This document shows, piece after piece, positions 43,420-50,794 of a stretch of 64,000 nt of DNA; position 1 is the stretch's first letter; every line of letters begins with the position of its first letter. The position numbers and the translations under genes were made by a program. Source of the DNA: Streptomyces galbus (GTDB lineage Bacteria > Actinomycetota > Actinomycetes > Streptomycetales > Streptomycetaceae); contig NZ_SZPR01000008.1 in the NCBI RefSeq assembly GCF_005280195.1, positions 531,346-595,345 of the forward strand, in the 5' to 3' direction. The notes under the pieces were generated by a model that saw nothing but the letters and a program-made list of their open reading frames with translations, ran no database searches and was not told where the DNA came from.

Positions 43420-43447
43420 TAAAGGCCCATGGGTTTGGTGCCGAAGA
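43420..43447 (+). promoter_or_regulatory. Sigma-WhiG (FliA-like) promoter of whiI
   Basis: TAAA (43420-43423), a 16-bp spacer and GCCGAAGA (43440-43447) match the WhiG consensus TAAA-N15/16-GCCGATAA. whiI is an established WhiG target, so the position fits; the mRNA leader would be about 35 nt. Confidence 0.8.
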
Positions 43448-43489
43448 CGTCTGTGACCTTGAAAGCCGTCCCGCACCCCAGGAGGCCTG

Positions 43490-44152
43490 GTGTCCGTTCT
43501 CCTCGAGCAGCCCGCAAGCCTGGTCGCCTACCGCCCGAACAAGCCCACCGCCATGGTGGTCGTGGCCGACCCGCGCGTCCGCTCCACCGTCACCCGCCAC
43601 CTGTGGGCGCTCGGTGTGCGCGATGTCATCGAAGCCTCGTCCATCGCCGAGGCCCGTCCGCGCGTCGGCAACCCCCGCGACATCTGCGTCGCCGACGTCC
43701 ACCTGCCCGACGGCTCCGGGCTGACCCTCCTGTCGGAGACCCGCGCCGCGGGCTGGCCGAACGGCCTGGCCCTGTCCGCCGCCGACGACATCGGCGCCGT
43801 GCGCAACGCCCTCGCGGGCGGCGTCAAGGGCTACGTCGTCACCGGCACCCGCACCAACGTCGGGCTCCCCACCCGGCCCGGTGCGGCCCCCATCGGCGCG
43901 GCCGCCGCCCGCCTCCACCGCCGCCCCCCGGGTGCCCCGAGCCACCCGGGCGGCTACCGCGAGCTGTCCGGCCGCGAGGTGGAGGTGCTGCGCCTGGTCG
44001 CCGAGGGGCAGTCGAACAAGGCGATCGGCGTCTCGATGGGACTGTCGGCGCTGACCGTCAAGAGCCACCTCGCCCGCATCGCCCGCAAGCTGGGCACCGG
44101 TGACCGGGCCGGCATGGTCGCCGTGGCCCTGCGCACCGGGATCATCCACTGA
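43490..44152 (+). CDS. whiI: Atypical response regulator WhiI
   Basis: A 220-residue orphan regulator needed for sporulation septation in Streptomyces. The N-terminal receiver-like domain keeps Asp69 (VADVHLPDGSG) and a Lys in GGVKGYVV. The usual acidic pair is reduced to one Asp in VVADPRV, so phosphorylation is doubtful, as known for this protein. A His/Pro-rich linker leads to a LuxR/NarL-type HTH (LSGREVEVLRLVAEGQSNKAI, LTVKSHLARIARKLG; ~155-200). WhiI is known to work as a heterodimer with BldM on late developmental genes. The promoter is WhiG-type; AGGAGG lies 5 nt before GTG 43490. Confidence 0.93.
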   Translation: MSVLLEQPASLVAYRPNKPTAMVVVADPRVRSTVTRHLWALGVRDVIEASSIAEARPRVGNPRDICVADVHLPDGSGLTLLSETRAAGWPNGLALSAADDIGAVRNALAGGVKGYVVTGTRTNVGLPTRPGAAPIGAAAARLHRRPPGAPSHPGGYRELSGREVEVLRLVAEGQSNKAIGVSMGLSALTVKSHLARIARKLGTGDRAGMVAVALRTGIIH

Positions 44153-44231
44153 CCACCACCGCCCTCCCCTCCCCTCCCGCCCCGCAGTCTTCACCGGACC
44201 TTCGCCCGGAGTGACTGGATTACGACCCCCC

Positions 44232-44267
44232 GGCGCCCGTCGACGGAACGTTCCGTCGGCGGGCGCC
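44232..44267. terminator. Long near-perfect palindrome after whiI
   Basis: An 18-bp-deep inverted repeat centred at 44249/44250, interrupted only by one possible G-T pair; its central 18 bp (44241-44258) are a perfect palindrome. It lies 80 nt after the whiI stop and 14 nt before the rnd -10 box. Terminator is the simplest reading; an operator for rnd is possible. Confidence 0.55.
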
Positions 44268-44280
44268 CGTCACGCACGGA

Positions 44281-44286
44281 TACCCT
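44281..44286 (+). promoter_or_regulatory. -10 box of a leaderless RNase D mRNA
   Basis: TACCCT lies exactly 6 nt before GTG 44293, with no ribosome site. Confidence 0.6.
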
Positions 44287-44292
44287 TGACCG

Positions 44293-45582
44293 GTGACCGA
44301 CGCCCAAGAAACCGCAGCAGCCAGCTCACTGCGAACCACCGGAGGCGCCCCTCCGGACGACGGCGGATCCACTGCTCCTGGGGCGCCGACACCGTTGCTG
44401 GAACCTCGCGAGGGCATCCCGCCCGTGATCGCCGACGAGGCGGGCCTGGCCGAGGTCGTCGCCGCCTTCGCGGCCGGCTCGGGGCCCGTCGCCGTCGACG
44501 CCGAGCGCGCCTCCGGGTACCGCTACGGCCAGCGCGCCTACCTCGTGCAGCTGCGCCGCGAGGGGGCCGGCACCGCGCTGATCGACCCCGTGGCGTGCCC
44601 CGACCTCTCCGCCCTCGGCGCGGCCCTGCGCGACACCGAGTGGGTGCTGCACGCCGCCACCCAGGACCTGCCCTGCCTGCGCGAGATAGGCATGGTGCCG
44701 ACGCGGCTGTTCGACACCGAGCTGGCCGGACGGCTCGCCGGTTTCCCGCGGGTCGGCCTCGGCGCCATGGTCGAAGGCGTGCTCGGCTACGTCCTGGAGA
44801 AGGGCCACTCGGCCGTCGACTGGTCCACCCGGCCGCTGCCCGAGCCCTGGCTGCGCTACGCCGCGCTCGACGTGGAGCTCCTGGTGGACCTGCGCGACGC
44901 GCTGGAGAAGGAGCTGGAGCGCCAGGGCAAGCTGGAGTGGGCGCACCAGGAGTTCGCGGCGATCGCCGCCGCCCCGCCGGCCGAGCCCCGCAAGGACCCC
45001 TGGCGGCGCACGTCGGGCATGCACAAGGTGCGGCGGCGCCGGCAGCTCGCGGTCGTGCGGGAGCTGTGGGAGGCGCGCGACCGGATCGCGCAGCGGCGCG
45101 ACGTGTCGCCCGGCAAGGTGCTGTCCGACGCGGCGATCGTCGAGGCGGCCCTCGCACTCCCGGCGAACGTGCACGCGCTGGCCGCGCTGAACGGCTTCGG
45201 GCACCGGATGGGCCGGCGGCAGCTCGAGCAGTGGCAGGCGGCCGTCGACCGGGCCAAGGCGCTGCCCGAGGCCCAGCTCCCGCAGCAGGGGCAGGCGGTG
45301 ACCGGGCCCCCGCCGCCGCGGGCCTGGGCGGACAAGGACCCGGCCGCGGCGGCCCGGCTGTCGGCGGCACGGACCGCGATCTCGGCGCTGGCCGAGGAGC
45401 TGTCCATGCCCCAGGAGAACCTGATCACCCCGGACACCGTGCGCCGGGTGTGCTGGGAGCCGCCGCAGAGCGTGACCGCCGACTCGGTGGCCGAGGCGCT
45501 GGCGTCCCACGGCGCCCGGCCCTGGCAGGTGGACCTGGTGACACCGGTCCTGGTGACGGCCCTGTCGGCCGAGGCCGCCTGA
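44293..45582 (+). CDS. rnd: Ribonuclease D-like 3'-5' exoribonuclease
   Basis: A 429-residue protein. A disordered ~45-residue N-terminus precedes a DEDD exonuclease domain: motif I VAVDAERASGYRYGQ (Asp-x-Glu), motif II LHAATQDLPCLRE (Asp), motif III WLRYAALDVELLVDLRD (Tyr/Asp). An HRDC domain follows (VRELWEARDRIAQRRDVSPGKVLSD) and then a second HRDC-like unit near the end. It trims 3' ends of stable RNAs with two metal ions. Leaderless start at GTG 44293. Confidence 0.92.
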   Translation: MTDAQETAAASSLRTTGGAPPDDGGSTAPGAPTPLLEPREGIPPVIADEAGLAEVVAAFAAGSGPVAVDAERASGYRYGQRAYLVQLRREGAGTALIDPVACPDLSALGAALRDTEWVLHAATQDLPCLREIGMVPTRLFDTELAGRLAGFPRVGLGAMVEGVLGYVLEKGHSAVDWSTRPLPEPWLRYAALDVELLVDLRDALEKELERQGKLEWAHQEFAAIAAAPPAEPRKDPWRRTSGMHKVRRRRQLAVVRELWEARDRIAQRRDVSPGKVLSDAAIVEAALALPANVHALAALNGFGHRMGRRQLEQWQAAVDRAKALPEAQLPQQGQAVTGPPPPRAWADKDPAAAARLSAARTAISALAEELSMPQENLITPDTVRRVCWEPPQSVTADSVAEALASHGARPWQVDLVTPVLVTALSAEAA

Positions 45583-45777
45583 GACCTCCTCGCGGCCGGC
45601 TCCGGACCCGTCCGCCCCGGGCGGGTCACCCGGACGGCGCAGCGCGGCGGCGGGATCGCGCCAAGATCCCGAGCGCGGTGGACGGGCCGCGGGCCGGGCG
45701 GCTGCGCCGAAGGCGTGAACCCGGTGTGACCTTCGCCGCTGTGCCGGGTAGGGCTGTGCAGCCACGTTACCCACAAG

Positions 45778-45783
45778 TAGCAT
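45778..45783 (+). promoter_or_regulatory. Candidate -10 box of fadAB
   Basis: TAGCAT is 69 nt before the fadA GTG; a weak TGTGCA lies 17 bp upstream. The predicted start site falls inside the palindrome at 45788-45803. Confidence 0.45.
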
Positions 45784-45787
45784 GGGC

Positions 45788-45803
45788 CTGAGCGCGCGCT
45801 CAG
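45788..45803. promoter_or_regulatory. 16-bp perfect palindrome over the fadAB transcription start
   Basis: CTGAGCGCGCGCTCAG is a perfect palindrome 5 bp after the -10 box, where repressor binding would block initiation. Size and symmetry suit a TetR-family repressor of fatty-acid degradation. No such regulator gene is adjacent. Confidence 0.55.
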
Positions 45804-45852
45804 CGCTGGCGCGCCGCAGCAGTGCCACCCCGCACCCTGGAGGAGAGCCATC

Positions 45853-47070
45853 GTGCCTCGTACCGTCAGGGACGTCGTCTTCGTCGACGGCGTCCGCACC
45901 CCGTTCGGCAAGGCGGGCCCGAAGGGCATCTACCACGAGACCCGCGCCGACGACCTCGTCGTGAAGGCGATCCGGGAGCTGCTGCGCCGCAACCCCGGCC
46001 TCGACCCGAAGCAGATCGACGAGGTCGCCATCGCCGCGACCACGCAGATCGGCGACCAGGGCCTGACCATCGGCCGCACCGCCGGCATCCTGGCCGGCCT
46101 GCCGCAGTCGGTGCCCGGCTACTCCATCGACCGCATGTGCGCGGGCGCCCTGACGGCCGTCACCACGGTCGCCGGCTCCGTCGCCTTCGGCGCGTACGAC
46201 GTGGCCATCGCCGGTGGTGTCGAGCACATGGGCCGCCACCCGATGGGCGAGGGCGTGGACCCCAACCCGCGCTTCGTGAGCGAGAAGCTGGTCGACGAGT
46301 CCGCCCTGTTCATGGGCATGACGGCGGAGAACCTGCACGACCGCTACCCGCACATCACCAAGCTGCGCGCCGACGAGTACGCCGTGCGCTCGCAGGAGAA
46401 GGCCGCCAAGGCCTACGCCAACGGCAAGATCCAGGCCGACCTGGTGCCGATCTCGGTGCGCCGCACCTCCCCGGAGGCCGGTGAGACGGGCTGGGGCCTG
46501 GTCACCGCCGACGAGCCGATGCGTCCGGGCACCACGCTGGAGAACCTGGCCGGCCTCAAGACGCCGTTCCGCGTCCACGGCCGGGTCACCGCGGGCAACG
46601 CGGCCGGTCTGAACGACGGCGCCACCGCCTCCCTCATCGCGAGCGAGGACTTCGCCCGCGAGAACGGCCTGCCGGTCAAGATGCGCCTGGTCTCCTACTC
46701 CTTCGCGGGCGTGGAGCCGGAGGTCATGGGCTACGGCCCCATCCCGGCCACCGAGAAGGCGCTCGCCCAGGCGGGTCTGTCCATCTCCGACATCGGCCTG
46801 TTCGAGATCAACGAGGCCTTCGCCGTCCAGGTCCTGGCCTTCCTCGACCACTACGGCATCGCCGACGACGACGAGCGCGTCAACCAGTACGGCGGCGCCA
46901 TCGCCTTCGGCCACCCGCTCGCCTCCTCCGGCGTCCGCCTGATGACGCAGCTGGCCCGCCAGTTCGAGGAGCAGCCGCACGTCCGCTACGGCCTGACCAC
47001 CATGTGCGTCGGCTTCGGCATGGGCGCGACGGTCATCTGGGAGAACCCGCACTTCGAGGGGGACAAGTGA
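45853..47070 (+). CDS. fadA: Acetyl-CoA acyltransferase (3-ketoacyl-CoA thiolase)
   Basis: A 405-residue thiolase that cleaves 3-ketoacyl-CoA to acetyl-CoA and a shortened acyl-CoA. It has the nucleophilic Cys in SIDRMCAGALTAV (~96), HPMGEGVDPN, EINEAFAVQ, the His loop GGAIAFGHPLASSG and the second Cys in TTMCVGFGMG. GTG 45853 has AGGAGAG upstream. Its stop overlaps the fadB start (GTGA), consistent with the alpha2-beta2 trifunctional beta-oxidation complex. Confidence 0.96.
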   Translation: MPRTVRDVVFVDGVRTPFGKAGPKGIYHETRADDLVVKAIRELLRRNPGLDPKQIDEVAIAATTQIGDQGLTIGRTAGILAGLPQSVPGYSIDRMCAGALTAVTTVAGSVAFGAYDVAIAGGVEHMGRHPMGEGVDPNPRFVSEKLVDESALFMGMTAENLHDRYPHITKLRADEYAVRSQEKAAKAYANGKIQADLVPISVRRTSPEAGETGWGLVTADEPMRPGTTLENLAGLKTPFRVHGRVTAGNAAGLNDGATASLIASEDFARENGLPVKMRLVSYSFAGVEPEVMGYGPIPATEKALAQAGLSISDIGLFEINEAFAVQVLAFLDHYGIADDDERVNQYGGAIAFGHPLASSGVRLMTQLARQFEEQPHVRYGLTTMCVGFGMGATVIWENPHFEGDK

Positions 47071-49205
47071 GCACCACCGCTGAGCTGTTGAAGGGTGCGG
47101 CCGAGCTGTTCCCCGACGAGGTCGTCACCCAAGCGCACGTACGCCACTTCGACCTGCCGCTGGGTGCGGGCCGCTTCGCCCTGATCACCCTGGACAACGG
47201 CCACGACCACACCAAGCCGACCACCTTCGGCCCGCAGTCGCTGGCGAACCTGAACGCCGCCATCGACCAGGTCGAGCGGGAGGCGGCCGAGGGCACGATC
47301 GTCGGCGTCGGGGTCACCGGCAAGCCGTTCATCTTCGCCGTCGGCGCCGACCTCAAGGGCGTCGAGCTGCTGAAGCGGCACGAGGACGCGCTCGCCATCG
47401 GCAAGGGCGGCCACGAGGTGTTCAAGCGCCTCGCGGGCCTCGCGGTGCCGACCTTCGCGTACTACAACGGCGCGGCCATGGGCGGCGGCGTCGAGGTCGG
47501 CCTGCACTGCACCTACCGCACGGTGTCCGCGGCGCTGCCGGCGTTCTCGCTGCCCGAGGTCTTCCTCGGCCTGGTGCCCGGCTGGGGCGGCTGCACGCTG
47601 CTGCCGAACCTGATCGGCGCCGAGAAGGCCGTCACGGTCATCATCGAGAACAGCCTCAACCAGAACCGGCAGCTCAAGGGCCACCAGGTCTACGAACTGG
47701 GCATCGCCGACGCCCTGTTCGAGGGCGCGGACTTCCTGGAGCAGTCGCTGATCTGGACGGCGGCCGTCCTCAAGGGCGAGATCGTCGTCGAGCGTCCGGC
47801 CGTCGACCGCGGTGAGGGCTGGGACCAGGCCGTCGCCAAGGGCCGGTCCGTCGCCGACTCCAAGGTGCACGGCGCGGCCCCGGCCGCCTACCGCGCGCTG
47901 GACATCATCGCCGCCGCCAAGGACGGCGACCTGCAGAAGGGCTACGACGCCGAGGACCAGGCGCTCGCCGACCTGATCATGGGCGGTGAACTGCGCGCCG
48001 GCATCTACGCCTTCAACCTGGTGCAGAAGCGCGGCAAGCGCCCCGCGGGCGCCCCGGACAAGAACCTCGCGCGTCCGGTCACCAAGGTCGGTGTCGTCGG
48101 CGCCGGTCTGATGGCCTCGCAGCTCGCCCTGCTGTTCCTGCGCCGCCTGGAGGTGCCGGTCGTGCTGACCGACATCGACCAGGAGCGCATCGACAAGGGC
48201 GTGGGCTACGTGCACGCCGAGATCGACAAGCTGCTCGGCAAGGGCCGCGTCAACCAGGACAAGGCCAACCGCCTCAAGGCGCTGGTGACCGGTGTCCTGG
48301 ACAAGGCCGAGGGCTTCGCGGACGCCGACTTCATCATCGAGGCCGTCTTCGAGGAGATGAGCGTCAAGCAGAAGGTGTTCGCGGAGGTCGAGGCGGTCGC
48401 CCCGGCGCACGCGGTCCTCGCGACCAACACCTCCTCCCTGTCGGTGTCGGAGATGGCGTCGAAGCTGCAGCACCCCGAGCGGGTGGTCGGCTTCCACTTC
48501 TTCAACCCGGTCGCCGTGCTGCCGCTGCTGGAGATCGTGCGCGGCGAGCAGACCGACGACGCCTCGCTGGCCACGGCGTTCGCCGTCGCCAAGAAGCTGA
48601 AGAAGACCGCGGTGCTGGTCAAGGACGCCCCGGCGTTCGTCGTGAACCGCATCCTGACCCGCTTCATGGGCGAGGTGCAGAACGTCATCGACGAGGGCAC
48701 CCCGGTCGAGGTCGCCGAGAAGGCCGTCGAGCCGCTGGGCCTGCCGATGTCGCCGCTGGTCCTGCTGGAGCTGGTGGGTCCGGCGATCGGCCTGCACGTG
48801 TCGGAGACGCTGAACCGGGCGTTCCCGGACCGCTTCACGGTGTCCCCGAACCTCAAGGCGGTCGTCGAGGCCGGCAAGCGCGGGTTCTACGTCTACTCCG
48901 CCGAGAACGGGTTCAAGCCCGAGCTGGACCCGGAGGTCTCCGCGCTGCTCAAGCAGGGCGACGTGGTCCTCACCGAGGAGCAGGTGCGCGCCCGCGTCCT
49001 GGAGGCGGTGGCCCAGGAGATCGGGCTCATGCTGGACGAGGGCGTCGTGGCCGAGGCGCAGGACATCGACCTGTGCCTGATCACGGGCGCCGGCTGGCCG
49101 TTCCACCTGGGCGGCATCACGCCGTACCTGGACCGTGAGGGCGTCTCCGAGCGGGTGACCGGGAAGCGGTTCCTCGCCCCGGGCGTGGCGTCGGTCCCGG
49201 CGTAA
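47067..49205 (+). CDS. fadB: Fatty-acid oxidation complex alpha subunit (enoyl-CoA hydratase / 3-hydroxyacyl-CoA dehydrogenase)
   Basis: A 712-residue two-domain enzyme. The N-terminal crotonase domain has the oxyanion YYNGAAMGGGVEVGLHC and the Glu of LPEVFLGLVPGWGG. The dehydrogenase starts near 335 with NAD loop VGVVGAGLMASQLAL, ATNTSSLSVSEMA, the catalytic His in VGFHFFNPVAVLPL and the C-terminal helical domain FVVNRILTRFMGEV. The loop has GLMAS where most homologues have GxMG; this is common in actinobacteria as I recall. It hydrates enoyl-CoA and oxidises the product with NAD. Together with fadA it forms a beta-oxidation complex; a strong terminator follows. Confidence 0.96.
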   Translation: MSTTAELLKGAAELFPDEVVTQAHVRHFDLPLGAGRFALITLDNGHDHTKPTTFGPQSLANLNAAIDQVEREAAEGTIVGVGVTGKPFIFAVGADLKGVELLKRHEDALAIGKGGHEVFKRLAGLAVPTFAYYNGAAMGGGVEVGLHCTYRTVSAALPAFSLPEVFLGLVPGWGGCTLLPNLIGAEKAVTVIIENSLNQNRQLKGHQVYELGIADALFEGADFLEQSLIWTAAVLKGEIVVERPAVDRGEGWDQAVAKGRSVADSKVHGAAPAAYRALDIIAAAKDGDLQKGYDAEDQALADLIMGGELRAGIYAFNLVQKRGKRPAGAPDKNLARPVTKVGVVGAGLMASQLALLFLRRLEVPVVLTDIDQERIDKGVGYVHAEIDKLLGKGRVNQDKANRLKALVTGVLDKAEGFADADFIIEAVFEEMSVKQKVFAEVEAVAPAHAVLATNTSSLSVSEMASKLQHPERVVGFHFFNPVAVLPLLEIVRGEQTDDASLATAFAVAKKLKKTAVLVKDAPAFVVNRILTRFMGEVQNVIDEGTPVEVAEKAVEPLGLPMSPLVLLELVGPAIGLHVSETLNRAFPDRFTVSPNLKAVVEAGKRGFYVYSAENGFKPELDPEVSALLKQGDVVLTEEQVRARVLEAVAQEIGLMLDEGVVAEAQDIDLCLITGAGWPFHLGGITPYLDREGVSERVTGKRFLAPGVASVPA

Positions 49206-49230
49206 CGGCCGTCCGCACACCGGCAGCACC

Positions 49231-49261
49231 CGAGGGCCCCCGCCATCAGCGGGGGCCCTCG
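49231..49261. terminator. Terminator after fadAB
   Basis: A perfect 13-bp inverted repeat (49231-49243 with 49249-49261) with a 5-nt loop, 25 nt after the fadB stop and just before the stop of the convergent gene. Confidence 0.85.
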
Positions 49262-49284
49262 TCGTGTGCCGAGCCACCCCCGGG

Positions 49285-50307
49285 TCAGGCTTCCTGCCAC
49301 GGGCCCGGGGCTACCCCCGGCCCGTCGTCTCGGGCGCGGGCGACGAGCAGGCGGCCCGTGGCGGGCTCCAGGGCCGCGACGGTCACCCGGTCGGCGTGGT
49401 CGAGCGTGAGGGCCACCTCGGCGTCCGGCGGGAGCCCGGGTCCGTGCTCGGTCCACGAGGCGCCGGCGCCCTCCTCCTCGGTGGGGTACGCGGCGAGGGC
49501 GACGCGGCCGCTCGCCGCGCGCTGGGCGAGCACGGTGCTGTCCCGGCCGGCCAGCAGGCAGCGCACCGCGGCCACGCGGCCGGGGCCCGCCGCATGGAGC
49601 AGCGGCACGGGGGCGCCGCCGGGCCGCCACGCGCACAGCTCACCGGAGGAGGCGTCGGTGAAGAACAGGGTGGTGCGCCCCGCGGAGGTGGCCAGGGCCC
49701 GCAGGGTGCCCGGGCGGGCCGCCGCACGCGCGGTGTCGTCCCGTGCGGGCGGTACGGCCGGTTCCGCCTGCCGCCAGTGCAGCAGCGTGTCGTCGGTGGC
49801 CGCGTACGCCTCCACCCGCCCCGACTCCCCCGTGACGGCGACGGGCGGCCCCTGCACGCCGGAGCCCTTCAGGTCGCGCCACGGGTCCCAGCCACCGCGC
49901 TCCTTCTGGGCGACCATGCTCAGGCCCGTACCCGCGTTGCGCACGAAGACGTGGGCGCGGCCCTCGGCGTCCACGGCGACGGCGGGCACACCGGTGCGGT
50001 CGCCCTTCTTGTCCGGATGGCCGATCGGCACCCAGTCCAGGGGTGCGAGCAGCGGGCGGAAGTGCGTGGAGTGCACCAGGCCCGACTCACCGGGCACGGT
50101 GGGCCGCCAGGACACCAGGTGGGCGTACGCGTCGGCGCCCTGGCCGACCGCGAGGACCGGGTGGAGCCGCTGCTCGCCGCCGGCCCGGCGGGCCGGCCGC
50201 CAGGTGCCGCCGGGCAGGTGCTCCGCGCGGCACAGTACGGCCTCGCCGGAGGTGAGGTAGACGCAGAGCCGCCCGTCGCGGCCCCGTACGAGCCAGTCGC
50301 CGTTCAC
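49285..50307 (-). CDS. Beta-propeller-like protein of unknown function
   Basis: A 340-residue protein without a signal peptide. It consists of repeated blade-like units with motifs such as GDWLVRGRDGRLCVY, AVDAEGRAHVFVRNAGTGLS, AYAATDDTLLHWRQ and FFTDASSGELCAW, resembling PLL/tachylectin-type or fucose-lectin propellers that bind glycans. Function unknown; lectin-like binding is inferred. The start at GTG 50307 is supported by a leaderless promoter box; the frame upstream is Pro-rich and probably not coding. Confidence 0.75.
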   Translation of the reverse strand: MNGDWLVRGRDGRLCVYLTSGEAVLCRAEHLPGGTWRPARRAGGEQRLHPVLAVGQGADAYAHLVSWRPTVPGESGLVHSTHFRPLLAPLDWVPIGHPDKKGDRTGVPAVAVDAEGRAHVFVRNAGTGLSMVAQKERGGWDPWRDLKGSGVQGPPVAVTGESGRVEAYAATDDTLLHWRQAEPAVPPARDDTARAAARPGTLRALATSAGRTTLFFTDASSGELCAWRPGGAPVPLLHAAGPGRVAAVRCLLAGRDSTVLAQRAASGRVALAAYPTEEEGAGASWTEHGPGLPPDAEVALTLDHADRVTVAALEPATGRLLVARARDDGPGVAPGPWQEA

Positions 50308-50313
50308 CCGCCC

Positions 50314-50319
50314 ACTGTA
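50314..50319 (-). promoter_or_regulatory. -10 box of a leaderless propeller-protein mRNA
   Basis: On the minus strand TACAGT lies exactly 6 nt before GTG 50307. Confidence 0.6.
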
Positions 50320-50397
50320 GGGCGGCGGCCGCGCCGGCACGGTGCACGGGGTGCACTCAGGGCGTGCGCGGGGTCACGGTGCGGTGCGGGGGCGTGG

Positions 50398-50403
50398 GAC
50401 GCT
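50398..50403 (+). promoter_or_regulatory. Candidate -10 box of a leaderless NYN-domain gene
   Basis: GACGCT, a one-base variant of TAnnnT, lies exactly 6 nt before ATG 50410. Confidence 0.4.
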
Positions 50404-50409
50404 GGGGGC

Positions 50410-50781
50410 ATGGAGGACAACGCGGCCCTGCTGGTCGTCGTCGACGGCGCGAACGTGGTCGGATCGGTGCCGGACGGGTGGTGGCGGGACCGGCGGGGCG
50501 CCGCGGAGCGGCTGCGCGACCTGCTGGCGGCGCGGGGGCTGCCGGGGCACGAGGGGCCGGTGGAGATCGTGCTCGTGGTGGAGGGGGCCGCGCGCGGGGT
50601 GGCGTCGGTGCCGGGGGTGCGGGTGGAGTCCGCGCCGGGCAGCGGCGACGACCACATGGTCGACCTCGTCGCCCGCTCCCCCGGCCGCCGCCGCCTGGTG
50701 GTGACGGCGGACCGGGAACTGCGCCGGCGGGTGACGGAGCTGGGCGCGGAGGTGACGGGGCCCAGGGCCGTACGCCCGTAG
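50410..50781 (+). CDS. NYN/PIN-like domain protein
   Basis: A 123-residue protein with the acidic residues of NYN/PIN-like nucleases: Asp12 in LVVVDGANVVG, the Asp pair in GSGDDHMVDLV and Asp in VVTADRELRRRV. This suggests a small metal-dependent RNase, alone and without a recognisable antitoxin. Another possibility is an inactive relative, but all acidic residues are present. It probably uses a leaderless transcript and is divergent from the propeller gene with 102 bp between starts. It converges on the permease gene 13 nt later. Confidence 0.8.
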   Translation: MEDNAALLVVVDGANVVGSVPDGWWRDRRGAAERLRDLLAARGLPGHEGPVEIVLVVEGAARGVASVPGVRVESAPGSGDDHMVDLVARSPGRRRLVVTADRELRRRVTELGAEVTGPRAVRP

Positions 50782-50794
50782 GGTCCCCAGGGGG

